A stretch of 64,000 nt of DNA from a cyanobacterium endosymbiont of Epithemia clementina EcSB (GTDB taxonomy: Bacteria; Cyanobacteriota; Cyanobacteriia; Cyanobacteriales; Microcystaceae): positions 2,271,833 through 2,335,832 of the forward strand of contig NZ_CP123991.1 in NCBI RefSeq assembly GCF_029919255.1, in the 5' to 3' direction. Shown piece after piece: positions 20,367 to 29,905 of this stretch. Within the stretch, counting starts at the first letter, position 1, and every line of letters begins with the position of its first letter. The position numbers were made by a program, and so were the translations under genes. The notes beneath the pieces are model-generated. The model worked only from the letters and a program-made list of their open reading frames with translations, was not told the origin of the DNA and did not search any database.

Positions 20367-20416
20367 ATAAAATAACTGCAATATTTAGTTTCTTCGAAAT
20401 ATTGCAGTTATTTTAT
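20367..20416. repeat. Inverted repeat, 20-bp perfect arms, 10-nt loop
   Basis: The arms 20367-20386 and 20397-20416 are exact reverse complements. It lies 133 bp after the CPBP gene and before the dead metallophosphoesterase. It is a second, stronger hairpin after the one at 20261. Confidence 0.85.
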
Positions 20417-20538
20417 AGACAGTGTTCTTCTTCTCTGTGAGATTATTAATATAATGCTACAGTCAATTTTGCTTTAACCCTAATAGTAGAACGTTTGAAT
20501 ACTGTGTTACTGACTTATCCGCGTCCTTAGTAGTAACT

Positions 20539-21009
20539 AAAATCACCCAGCTTTCAAACTTGCACTGCGACAAATTACGTTTATATCAAAACTTATTCGC
20601 TAAGACGACCACAGTTAGTAATCACAAGGACCCTGAGCTGGTACTATTGACTGAAGACTATATCACAGATAAACTTAATACCATTGATGAACTGGCTAAG
20701 CTAGGCTAAATCTTAACTAACCGAAGCATTAACCAGTATTGGTATTACAGTAATTAAATTGCTACCCTATTAGGTGACGGTTTACCGGTTGTGAAATTTG
20801 CTGATTTTTAGTTACACTAACTCAGCCTAGAATTCGTTATGAGCTAGTTGCTATCCTGTGTCCCCCATTAGGTGTGGTATCACAATCCAGACTCAGCAGT
20901 AATTTTACAACGATGGCGAGTTACTTTACGGTTGTCAGGTCATACTCATGGAAGCTATATTAATAGTTCTGAGTTTGGACCTGCTCTAAAATCAGAATCA
21001 CTAAATTAG
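20539..21009 (+). pseudogene. Decayed metallophosphoesterase
   Basis: One frame gives QLSNLHCDKLRLYQNLFA, then LVLLTEDYITDKLNTIDELA, a stop at 20707-20709 and several more stops. It then gives WYHNPDSAVILQRWRV and LSGHTHGSYI. This is the order of the cyanobacterial calcineurin-like phosphoesterase (SDxHxD, GDxVTD, HNPD, GHTHG). The central GNHD block is missing, and the metal aspartates of the first two motifs are changed (N for D, E for G). The identifiable parts stay in one frame, so decay was by nonsense changes and an internal loss. The end overlaps the 3' end of the thioesterase gene on the other strand. Confidence 0.8.
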
Positions 21010-21486
21010 ATTGATTAAAGCATCCCTAACCGTAGGGGGAAGATGACGCATGATGTTTCCTTGTTCACGATCAACCGCCACTAAAGTTACCGTTCCAGTG
21101 ACATAACATTCCTGTGTATTTGGAGATTCCATGCGACAATCGAAGTTCATCTGTACTCCAGCAATTTGATTTATCCGAGTTTTAATGATCGCTTCCTGTC
21201 CTAACTGTATAGAATGGTGATAACAGAGAGATAATTCAATTACAGGAAGATAAAAGCCTAATTTTACTAGTTCTGCAAAGTCAATGCCCATAGAGCGCAA
21301 ATATTCAACTCTAGCTTCTTCTATCCAAGTTAAATAAGTTCCATGCCAAACCGTTCCTGAATAGTCGGTATGGTGAGGTTGAACTCGCACAGCATACTCA
21401 AACCACTGCTCAGTGGTCGCTTGCAGGATGTTTTCAGGAGCGATCGCTGCGTTGGGAGGTAATTGGGGTTGAGATTGGGAAGACAA
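21001..21486 (-). CDS. Acyl-CoA thioesterase, 4HBT (YbgC-like) hot-dog fold
   Basis: 161 residues from a TTG start (21486) with ggag about 12 nt upstream. No ATG lies before the domain. The catalytic signature HHTDYSGTVWHGTY, with the essential aspartate, is at residues about 38-51, followed by EEARVEYLRSMG. Such enzymes hydrolyse acyl- or aroyl-CoA. In cyanobacteria one member acts on 1,4-dihydroxy-2-naphthoyl-CoA in phylloquinone synthesis, but the sequence does not show which substrate this one uses. It lies downstream of pcrA on the same strand, with a 65-bp gap. Confidence 0.85.
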   Translation of the reverse strand: MSSQSQPQLPPNAAIAPENILQATTEQWFEYAVRVQPHHTDYSGTVWHGTYLTWIEEARVEYLRSMGIDFAELVKLGFYLPVIELSLCYHHSIQLGQEAIIKTRINQIAGVQMNFDCRMESPNTQECYVTGTVTLVAVDREQGNIMRHLPPTVRDALINLI

Positions 21487-21551
21487 GTTAAACTAACTCC
21501 AATTATGGACTAAAGTTATCGATAATCTTATCGTGTTTGCTTGTTATTAGT

Positions 21552-23882
21552 TTAATCAATTTTTTCCATTGACGTCACTCTAGGATTAACGATTTTTTGT
21601 CCAAGTTCTGAAAATTTAATGGCTAAGTTCATTTTTTGTCCTGATCCTAAAATATGAGTCACTTCTCCGATTCCAAAATTGGGATGAATCAGACGATCTC
21701 CCACTGACCATTGTTGATTATATATCTGAATAGTTTTAGCTTGAAATGTATTGGATTGATGATAATATTTAAAAGTTTTTGAAAGATTACTTTTAATTAA
21801 ATCTGAAGGTAACTCTTTTAAAAATTGTGATGGGATTTTAGTTTCTTTTGATCCCCAAACAAACCGTTCTCGAGCATAGGTTAGAAATAATTGTTCCTGG
21901 GCACGAGTCAATCCAACATAACACAAACGACGTTCTTCTTCTAAGGACAGGGGATCATTTAAACTACGGACATGAGGTAACAATCCTTGTTCTAACCCAA
22001 CTAAAAATACTACAGGAAATTCCAATCCCTTAGCTGAATGAAGGGTCATTAAAGATACCTTCTCTTGTTCTTCTTTTAAATCATTAAGATCAGACGAGAG
22101 GGAAACATTAGATAAAAATCCTTCTAAATTAATGTCTTCTTCATCTTCTTGAAATTGTAGAATAGCATTATATAACTCAGAAATATTTTCTAAGCGATTA
22201 TTAGTTTCCTCAGTTCCTTTCTGTTTTAAATTGTCAATATAGCCAGAAACTTGCATTACTTGATCAAAAATTTCTGCCCCTGATAAGCTAGTGATTTTTT
22301 CTTGAAAATATTTAATCATTTTAGAAAAATTGTTGATTGATTTTGCTGCTCTTCCTCCTAGAGTATTAACGGAAGTCGTATCGGAAATAATTTCCCAAAG
22401 AGGGATTTCTAATGCTTGGGCTGCTTTAACTAAAGACTCTATAGAAGTTTTGCCAATTCCCCGACGGGGTGTATTAATAATTCTTAGTAAACTAACGGTA
22501 TCTGCAGGATTAGCAATTAGGCGCAGATAAGCCAAAGCATCTTTAATTTCTTGGCGATCATAAAATTTAAATCCTCCTACAATTTTATAGGGAATATTAT
22601 TATGAATTAAACAATCTTCAAAAGGACGAGATTGAGCATTAATTCTATAAAGAATTGCAAAGTTTCCCCAATTTAGTTCAGGATTTTCTTCTAGTAAATT
22701 TTGTATCTTATCAATTACCAGTTTTGATTCTATTTGTTCATTATCTGCTTTATAGCAATAAATATATTCTCCCAATCCTCGTGTGGCTTTCAAAATTTTA
22801 TCAATGCGTTGGGTGTTATTTTCAATTAAATAATTAGCTGCTTGCAAAATATTTTGACTTGAGCGATAATTTTCCTCTAATTTAATCATTGTACGGGTGT
22901 CTTCATCGGGTAAACCATCTCCAAAATCTGATTGAAAATTCAACAAAATGGTAAAGTCTGCCATGCGAAAGCTGTAAATAGATTGATCAGCATCACCTAC
23001 AACAAAAATAGAACGATTTTGCCAATTCCATTCACTTTTTCTGGTTTCCCCATTAGTTGTTAATAAACTAATTAATTCATATTGAATTTGATTAGTATCT
23101 TGATATTCATCAACTAAAATATGTTTAAATTGGTTATGCCAATAGCCAAGGATAGATTCATTTTGCTGAAATAGTCTAACGGGAACTAGAATCAAATCAT
23201 CAAAGTCTAAGGCATTATTAGTCGCTAATTGTAATTGATACTCATTATAAACTTCGGCAATAACACGATTTTTATAAGAAGAGTCTTGTTGAAGATATTT
23301 ATCAGGAGATAATCCTAGATTTTTTAAATTACTAATATGATAGCGTATTGAGCGAGGCTCAAATTTTTTGTCATCTAAATTCAATTGCTTAGTCACAATA
23401 TTTTTGATTAGACTTTGTACATCTGATTCATCAAAAATTGAGAAATTTTGCTGCCATTTTCGTCCCCGTTCATCTTGATATTTATTGATATCAAAGCGCA
23501 ATATTTTTGCACATAAACTATGAAAAGTTCCAAGCCAAATCTTTTTAGTAGTTGTTTTATAAACCCGTGAAATGAGTTTTTTCTGTTCATGTTCAGAAAG
23601 AATAGCAAACCGTCGTCCATAATTTTTAATAGCCATCTCCTGAGCAAATAGTCTCTCAATTCGTTCTTTCATTTCTCTAGCCGCTTTATTCGTAAAGGTA
23701 ACAGCTAGAATGGAGTCTGGTTCAACATGATAATGACTAATCAGATGGGCAATTCTATATGTAAGGGCTCTGGTTTTGCCTGAACCAGCACCAGCTGCCA
23801 CTAATAAAGGTCCGCAAAAATGTTCAACAGCTAGACGTTGTGAGGTATTAAGTTGATCAAGAAAGTCATTATTAACAGTCAT
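21552..23882 (-). CDS. pcrA: ATP-dependent DNA helicase PcrA/UvrD
   Basis: ATG start, 776 residues. Superfamily I helicase motifs run in order: AAGAGSGKT (Walker A), VTFTNKAAREMKER, DEYQDTN, GDADQSIYSFR, the EENYRSS segment, VSLMTLHSAKGLEF and YVGLTRAQ. The C-terminal 60 residues form the small domain typical of PcrA that binds RNA polymerase. The helicase moves 3' to 5' and serves nucleotide excision repair, recombination control and replication restart. It is followed by the thioesterase gene and is probably in the same unit. The 1.2 kb upstream holds no gene. Confidence 0.95.
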   Translation of the reverse strand: MTVNNDFLDQLNTSQRLAVEHFCGPLLVAAGAGSGKTRALTYRIAHLISHYHVEPDSILAVTFTNKAAREMKERIERLFAQEMAIKNYGRRFAILSEHEQKKLISRVYKTTTKKIWLGTFHSLCAKILRFDINKYQDERGRKWQQNFSIFDESDVQSLIKNIVTKQLNLDDKKFEPRSIRYHISNLKNLGLSPDKYLQQDSSYKNRVIAEVYNEYQLQLATNNALDFDDLILVPVRLFQQNESILGYWHNQFKHILVDEYQDTNQIQYELISLLTTNGETRKSEWNWQNRSIFVVGDADQSIYSFRMADFTILLNFQSDFGDGLPDEDTRTMIKLEENYRSSQNILQAANYLIENNTQRIDKILKATRGLGEYIYCYKADNEQIESKLVIDKIQNLLEENPELNWGNFAILYRINAQSRPFEDCLIHNNIPYKIVGGFKFYDRQEIKDALAYLRLIANPADTVSLLRIINTPRRGIGKTSIESLVKAAQALEIPLWEIISDTTSVNTLGGRAAKSINNFSKMIKYFQEKITSLSGAEIFDQVMQVSGYIDNLKQKGTEETNNRLENISELYNAILQFQEDEEDINLEGFLSNVSLSSDLNDLKEEQEKVSLMTLHSAKGLEFPVVFLVGLEQGLLPHVRSLNDPLSLEEERRLCYVGLTRAQEQLFLTYARERFVWGSKETKIPSQFLKELPSDLIKSNLSKTFKYYHQSNTFQAKTIQIYNQQWSVGDRLIHPNFGIGEVTHILGSGQKMNLAIKFSELGQKIVNPRVTSMEKID

Positions 23883-25041
23883 GGAGTTACAGTTAAGGAG
23901 ATGTATCTATAAAAGATCTTAGTTGAGAGACTCTCTTAAAATCAAACAACAGCGATTACCATTTTAAAATTAATGTGAAATTACCTGTTTAAGAGTTACG
24001 CGTTTACAGATAAACCTAAATATAAGCTGTCCGAATAGGACAGAGAATATTTTTCAAAAAATAGATAGTTATTAGGACTTTTACAAGGGAATCAATAGTT
24101 ACGTCTAATTTAGACTTCTAAAATCACTATTAAATCGCTAAATTTAAACAAAAATACTGTATTTTTATCTAAAACGTCTGACGATTTATTTCATGACAGC
24201 GTGAACTATTTCTAGCTAAGATCAAATTATAAAGCTATTGATCTATTAAATAAAGTCAAATAAGATATTGATCTTATCAGTAAAATTTTAAGTATTGATA
24301 ATACATTTGTTTTTTAGGAAAAACTTCATAGTAATCAAAAATTGAGTATTTTAGTAATATATTGACTATTTTAGTTCAAGCAATGAGTATAGAATTTTTT
24401 AAAAAAAATCATCTGATTATTTTATTCTATCTAGACCAATTGAAAAGTTCTAGTTGCTCTTAATTAGAGACTAATTTTATAGAAGAATGATATCTTTATT
24501 TTTCAATAAAACGATACTTTTTACTCTTAAAATGACTAAAACTTAGTTAGAGTTAACAAAAACTAGTGCTTAACTTACAAACAACTCATAGAGTCTTAAG
24601 GCAGTTATGTGGAATCAATAAAGCTAAAGTTAAAATTGATAAATTTATACTCAGAAAATATGAGGTAATTATGATTTACTTTTTTAGTGCTTTGTAAGCT
24701 TTTATTAAGTTTAAGTCAGAGTTGATGGGACGTGAATAGTACATCTCTAATCAAAATAAAATTATTTCTTAAAGTTAGTCATGATTTTATTTTGTAAACA
24801 TTTACATTCATATGAACATTTAAATTAAAATTTATTCCCTTTATTTCTTAAGGTATTTGTTTATTATTAAATGATTTTGAGTTATTCCAATGTTACAGCA
24901 ATTAATTTATATATTCAAAATAATGCATATATAACGTAATTTGTCAATGCATTACTCTTAACTATGCCATGGTAATATTTTAATTCTTAAAAAATTCCTT
25001 AACTATGCCAGAAAAGCTGTATCAAAATGCAAATTGTCATC
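23883..25041. other. 1.2-kb gene-free desert upstream of Yfr1
   Basis: Very AT-rich, with stops in all frames. In many cyanobacteria guaB lies on the far side of Yfr1. I see no guaB remnant here. Confidence 0.55.
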
Positions 25042-25047
25042 TACAAT
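25042..25047 (+). promoter_or_regulatory. Likely -10 element of the Yfr1 promoter
   Basis: TACAAT lies about 8-10 nt before the expected 5' end of Yfr1. No convincing -35 element is visible, which is not unusual in cyanobacteria. Confidence 0.5.
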
Positions 25048-25054
25048 AGAGGCA

Positions 25055-25122
25055 GCGGAGACAAATGTTTCCGTTCACTCCTCACACCACACTCCGCCCG
25101 GGCGTTGTTCGGGCGGTTTCTT
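25055..25122 (+). ncRNA. yfr1: Yfr1 small regulatory RNA
   Basis: The invariant single-stranded motif ACTCCTCACACCAC lies at 25077-25090. It is flanked by a 5' hairpin (ggagac/gtttcc around 25057-25072) and a 3' terminator hairpin ccgcccg/cgggcgg at 25094-25100 and 25110-25116 followed by T-rich sequence. This is the known Yfr1 layout, and trxA follows downstream as in most cyanobacteria. Yfr1 represses outer-membrane porin and other mRNAs by pairing through the CU-rich motif. The GC-rich terminator stands out sharply from the AT-rich surroundings. Confidence 0.95.
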
Positions 25123-25308
25123 ATCTGTCTAAGATCCCAAAGAGATGTTCTTTCATTTCAAAAAATATTAAGTTTCCAATCAATAAAGAAATAAATTATT
25201 TATAAAATTAAAAAGGCTCTTTGTTTGAAGTAAATCAAGATAGTTTTCATTATGGTAGAATTCTAGAGTATTCTAGAAGGGCGCAAGCAATTAAAGGAAT
25301 TCTTTATT

Positions 25309-25632
25309 ATGTCAAAGCCAGCCGAAGTTACAGATGAAAAGTTTAAAGACGACGTTTTAGACAGCGATATTCCGGTTCTAGTGGATTTTTGGGCTCCTTG
25401 GTGTGGCCCTTGTCGTATGGTTGCTCCAGTAGTAGAAGAAATCGCTGAACAGTATGAAGGTAAAGTTAAAGTCGTCAAACTCAATACCGACGACAACCCT
25501 CAAATTGCGAGTCAGTATGGCATTCGTAGCATTCCTACTCTAATGATTTTCAAGGAGGGCCAACGAGTGGATATGGTAGTTGGAGCAGTTCCTAAAACGA
25601 CTTTAGCCAACACTATTGAAAAGTATCTCTAA
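25309..25632 (+). CDS. trxA: Thioredoxin 1 (m-type)
   Basis: ATG start, 107 residues, normal length. The redox site is WCGPC at residues 31-35, and the cis-proline segment is SIPTLMIF. It is the general cytoplasmic disulfide reductant and regulator of metabolic enzymes. It lies about 190 bp after Yfr1. The intervening stretch must hold its promoter. The convergent NTF2-like gene ends 54 bp away. Confidence 0.97.
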   Translation: MSKPAEVTDEKFKDDVLDSDIPVLVDFWAPWCGPCRMVAPVVEEIAEQYEGKVKVVKLNTDDNPQIASQYGIRSIPTLMIFKEGQRVDMVVGAVPKTTLANTIEKYL

Positions 25633-25686
25633 GAGATTGGTAGGGGGAAAAGACATTGTAGTGTCTTTATCCTCCTGTGTTTTCTG

Positions 25687-26454
25687 TTATTGAAAACGAA
25701 CTCGTTGAGTCACTAAAGTTATACCATCTTTACGGACTAGTAGGGCAGAAAGCCATCTGTTTTCCGGTTTTTCTGAAGCTATGATTTCTTTAAACAGTCC
25801 ACCAGCTTGCAGCAATTCCAATTTCATTACTCCTGGGTCTAAATAGCGATCACTATCTACTCTTTCACTAATAGCTGTCCCGGCTAAGAGATCTTCGTTG
25901 AGTGGTTCTTGGACAATGACATCAAAGTCAAACTTTTCTCCTACCTGCACTATATCGGGTAGTTTTACTTCCACTTTGGGAGGGTTCGGCCCAGAATTGA
26001 GTTCAGTCCGTTCGGTTAAAATTTCCTGATGCAATAATTTTCCATTTTGAAATGTTTGACAAGCTTTAATAGTAGCTTTAAGTTGGACAACTCGACCTAA
26101 TTTTTCACTACTTCCTTCAATAATAGTTAGGGTTTTGGCCGTCCATCCTTTTTCTGTTTTATCCCAAGACTGAAGTTTGGTAGTGTATTGTAAATTAGGA
26201 TAGTTTTCCCACAAAGATATTAGTGCTTTAGAAAAAGACTCAGCTGTTAACCCATCAGTTGTGGCAAACTGATCGCCGTATAAAGCCATCAACTTTTGAC
26301 TATCACGGCTGTTGGCGGCTGTGTTTATTTTTTCAATTAAACTTTTCAAAGTATCAGGGACTGAATCGGCACTTTCTGCACTAGGCACATGGATACTGCC
26401 TAAACTTAATCCCACACTGAGCATTAAAAAGAGAAACCAACGCAATTGAATCAT
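25687..26454 (-). CDS. Secreted cyanobacterial protein with NTF2-like N-terminal domain
   Basis: ATG start, 255 residues. A hydrophobic N-terminus (about 5-20) with small residues near 25-30 is a likely signal peptide. Residues about 35-150 have the pattern of an NTF2/SnoaL-like cone, and the C-terminal half is a beta-rich module (LPDIVQVGEKFDFDVIVQEP). No catalytic residues are evident. It is divergent from murG by about 110 bp. It is probably a periplasmic or thylakoid-lumen protein of unknown role. The domain assignment is by eye only. Confidence 0.65.
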   Translation of the reverse strand: MIQLRWFLFLMLSVGLSLGSIHVPSAESADSVPDTLKSLIEKINTAANSRDSQKLMALYGDQFATTDGLTAESFSKALISLWENYPNLQYTTKLQSWDKTEKGWTAKTLTIIEGSSEKLGRVVQLKATIKACQTFQNGKLLHQEILTERTELNSGPNPPKVEVKLPDIVQVGEKFDFDVIVQEPLNEDLLAGTAISERVDSDRYLDPGVMKLELLQAGGLFKEIIASEKPENRWLSALLVRKDGITLVTQRVRFQ

Positions 26455-26565
26455 CCGTCTACATCACCTTCAAGTATCCTATTGTTAAAAATACAGGATC
26501 CAGTTCTATTCTAGCGTATTTATACTTATGGTAGTTTCCCTGTCCAACTCTAACTCATCAATAAT

Positions 26566-27624
26566 ATGGTTCGTCTATTAATTGCTGCAAGTGGAACCGG
26601 AGGTCACCTATTTCCTGCATTAGCCTTGGCTGAATGCTTACCAAATTATCATATTGAATGGTTAGGAGTTCATGATCGATTAGAACAAACTCTGGTCGGC
26701 ACTCACTATCCTCTCCATATTATTGATGTAGAAGGGTTTCAAAGTCGTAATCCCATTAAAATTTTAAAAGTCTTATTCAGACTGGTGAAGGCAGTATTTC
26801 AGGTGAAAAAACTGATTAAAGAACATCAAATTAATATGGTGTTCACAACGGGGGGATATATTGCTGCCCCTGCTATTTTAGCTGCTCGTTTGTCAGGCAT
26901 TAAAGCAATAATCCATGAATCTAATTTCATTCCAGGGAAAGTAACTCGTCTGTTAAGTCGAGTTTGCGATGGAGTGGCTTTAGGGTTTGAAGAAACTGCG
27001 CAGTATTTACCCAGAGCCAAGACAGTATGGGTCAGCACTCCTGTGAGATCACAATTTTACAGTCCCCAACCTTTAGACTTACCCATTCCTGACAATGCCC
27101 TCTTAATTGTAGTAGTAGGAGGATCGCAAGGAGCTGTCTCCATTAATAACTTAGTTCGTCAGTGCGCTCACTCTTGGTTGTCTGAGGGAGCATATATCGT
27201 TCATTTAACAGGAACACATGATCCTGATGGTTCAAATTTACAACATCCCCACTATTTCCCTGTACATTTTTATGATAATATGGCAGGATTATTACAACGG
27301 GCGAATTTAGCGGTAAGTAGAGCTGGTGCAGGAACTTTAACGGAATTAGCTATTACCCAAACTCCAGCCATTTTAATTCCCTATCCTTTTGCCGCTGAAG
27401 ATCACCAGGCTTATAATGCTCAGATTGTTGAAAAAGCAGGGGCAGCGTTAGTTTATCGTCAAGAAGAATTAACGCCTGAAATCTTAGAAAATTCAGTGTT
27501 AAAATTATTAAAAGATTGTGAGCAACTTCAAAAAATGGCAAATAAAGCAGGAACTTTAGCTATTTTTGATAGTGCCCAACAATTAACTAAAATGATTGAA
27601 CAAATGCTCATTACTAACGTTTAA
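26566..27624 (+). CDS. murG: UDP-GlcNAc:undecaprenyl-PP-MurNAc-pentapeptide GlcNAc transferase
   Basis: ATG start, 352 residues. The N-terminal GTGGHLFPALALAE loop is near residue 10 (the canonical signature is GGTGGH). The acceptor-site HESNFIPGK, the GGSQGA loop at about 185, and AGAGTLTELAI with PYPFAAEDHQ in the donor-binding domain are all present. It adds GlcNAc to lipid I to make lipid II at the inner face of the membrane. With murT, uppS and lysA in the same window, this supports a retained peptidoglycan layer. It is monocistronic here. A long gene-poor region follows. Confidence 0.95.
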   Translation: MVRLLIAASGTGGHLFPALALAECLPNYHIEWLGVHDRLEQTLVGTHYPLHIIDVEGFQSRNPIKILKVLFRLVKAVFQVKKLIKEHQINMVFTTGGYIAAPAILAARLSGIKAIIHESNFIPGKVTRLLSRVCDGVALGFEETAQYLPRAKTVWVSTPVRSQFYSPQPLDLPIPDNALLIVVVGGSQGAVSINNLVRQCAHSWLSEGAYIVHLTGTHDPDGSNLQHPHYFPVHFYDNMAGLLQRANLAVSRAGAGTLTELAITQTPAILIPYPFAAEDHQAYNAQIVEKAGAALVYRQEELTPEILENSVLKLLKDCEQLQKMANKAGTLAIFDSAQQLTKMIEQMLITNV

Positions 27625-28599
27625 CCTAAGTTGTTATCTTTGTTAGTTTTCTTACTTGTGGAGGTTGTCAAACAAGTGCGTAATAGACATAAGTGAATTT
27701 ACACACTAGAAAAAAATTGATAACTTAAGTATATTTATACTATAAAAAATATGATTATACTAAATAATTCGATAAGCTTGGAATTTTTAATCAATCTGAA
27801 CTCCTCGCAAATGGTTGATCATTGGAATAGAAAAGATAAATAGACTGTGAGTAAAAGGACTAACCAAATATATTCCTAAGAAAGACAAGTAAAAGGAAAA
27901 ACTTTTAAAACTATCATTGTAACAATGATTAACAAAGAGAAGCTAATACTAAGCTATGATCCGTTTTAAACTATGACTATATTGATTTCAGCTAATCCAT
28001 CTCTTTTTCAAAGATAATCTGGATCTCATAAATTATTTTTGTAGCAATATTTAAAAGCGATAAAGTTAAGATAATGACTGCTATCCCTAATACTAAAGTA
28101 AAAGTGAATATTTTAATTTTTATAAAAAAATAAAGCAATGAAAAGTTTTGAGGTTTATTCACAGTGAAAATACTTAATTTTATCAACGGTTACAATCAAG
28201 AGTGACACAAGCAGTCTGACTTTTATCTAAACACTATCTAGGATAAGGAAAATGAGTTAGACAATACTAAGGATTGTTTAACTATAAAGTGATAAAAAAA
28301 AAGTTGTAGATGAATATATTGGAAAGTACTTCTTAATGTAATATTTATATTAACCTTAAACAAGGTAAAAGCTTTGGCATATTTACTACTGAGTGCTAGG
28401 ATTGCACTGACAAAAGTATTTTTTTAAAAAATTTATTCTTAAATAACTATGTTATTGATTTATTTAGGTAAACTTAGTTTTTCTCTTCATAAGAAAATTT
28501 CTACTGAAGAACTCTTATTTCTTCAGAAAATACTAGTTTTTATTTTTTTTTAAAAAATTTAGAAATTCTCCTCACTACTTGCAAGATGCAATCATATAT
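27625..28599. other. Gene-free stretch after murG
   Basis: AT-rich, with no supported gene. A minus-strand frame at 27992-28186 would encode a single hydrophobic helix but lacks a ribosome site and recognisable relatives, so I do not call it. A 17-nt near-palindrome lies at about 27913-27929. Confidence 0.45.
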
Positions 28600-29196
28600 T
28601 TGTCTAATAGAGATCAGATTATGTTCCAATAAATTACCACTTACTGTGATGAAAATATAAAGAATTATCATAGTCATTTCTATACTTTAATACTGGCAAT
28701 TGTTGGACAGCAAATACCTGTTAATATGGCTGAGTCTATTTAGCAAAAACTAGAATTAAATATCCAAATTTTTTTATATAAAATTTTAGACATAGACAAA
28801 ACTCGATTAAGAGAATGGGGATTATCTCGTCAAAAAATCAACTATATTATCAATGTTGCTAACGGGTTCAAAGATGCTACTCTTACCCCTAATTTAGGGT
28901 TACATATGAGTGACAAAGAGGTTTCTCAATAACTCATTTCTATTAAAAGAATTGGATAGTGGACGGCTGAAATGTTTCTAATTTTTTATTTACATCGAAT
29001 CGATCTGAATATTTTCCCCATTGCTGATTTAGCATTGATTAATGCGATTAACTATCATTATGTTAATAAACCATCTCTGTCAAAAGCTGATATTATGGAC
29101 TTGTCTCAGCAATGGAGACCTTATCGAACGGTAGTAACTTGGTATTTATGGCACAGTCTTGATCCTGTCCCAGTACAATATTTAAACTTTTTATAA
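28600..29196 (+). pseudogene. alkA: Decayed DNA-3-methyladenine glycosylase II
   Basis: One continuous frame gives LAIVGQQIPVNMAESI, then LREWGLSRQKINYI, then the helix-hairpin-helix LISIKRIG*WTAEMF and PIADLALINAI, and finally WRPYRTVVTWYLWHSLD. This is the AlkA order. In-frame stops lie at 28741-28743, 28930-28932 and 28957-28959, and the N-terminal third is not recognisable. No frameshift is needed for the visible part, so inactivation is relatively young. The catalytic aspartate region PIADLAL is still readable. The open frame from 28972 to 29196 is only the C-terminal piece and not a separate gene. Confidence 0.85.
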
Positions 29197-29337
29197 AAAG
29201 TTTAAATAAAATTATTATCCCTATAATATTGAATATATATTGTGATAATAAGTTGTATTAAATCAACTTAAATTAATAAAAATAAATCATATAAACTATC
29301 TATTTATTTCAAATTTTATAACCTTGCTTTACAAAGC

Positions 29338-29381
29338 TAAAAGATTATATATCTAATCTAGATTAAATATATAATCTTTTA
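29338..29381. repeat. Inverted repeat, 15-bp perfect arms
   Basis: The arms 29338-29352 and 29367-29381 are exact reverse complements around a 14-nt loop. It lies 142 bp after the dead alkA and may be its former terminator. Confidence 0.75.
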
Positions 29382-29865
29382 TTTACAACAGTAAATAAAT
29401 ATCAGAGTTAATTATTTATTGAAAAGACTAAAAGTAGTTTCATTCCTTTTTTAAAAAAGACTCAACAGCAACTGGTGTTTTATTTTTGTTCAATCCATCT
29501 CAAGATACATTGTCGTCAAATTAAATATAATTGATATGTAAATACATTCACAGAATAGGTTTTCTTTTTTTAAGAACCGAACATATACTTAAATATTTAT
29601 TCAATCTTTAAGAAAGAATAATTGAAGAGCTCTTACAAGGATGTAGACATAAAAACTATATAAATAAGAAACCTCTACATAACAGAAAAATGACTATAAG
29701 TTTCTTGCAAATAGGCGTTAATTCTGAAAAAAAGTTCCTAAAACACTCTTTTTGAATTTTTTTCTAGAAAAATAGACTCTATTTGTGAATAGATATTTAA
29801 TTTTCTGGAAAATACTTATTTAATGAGAATTAAAACAAATTACTATAAATTACTCAATCATGGTA

Positions 29866-29905
29866 GTTATTTTGATTTTTAATTTTTATTAAAAATCAAA
29901 ATAAC
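29866..29905. repeat. Inverted repeat, 18-bp perfect arms, TTTT loop
   Basis: The arms 29866-29883 and 29888-29905 are exact reverse complements. No gene end is nearby. Confidence 0.8.

Noticed and set aside
27992-28186. Minus-strand frame with one hydrophobic helix
   Set aside because: It starts at TTG without a ribosome site, sits in AT-rich DNA where Phe/Ile/Leu-rich frames arise by chance, and resembles no small cyanobacterial protein that I know.
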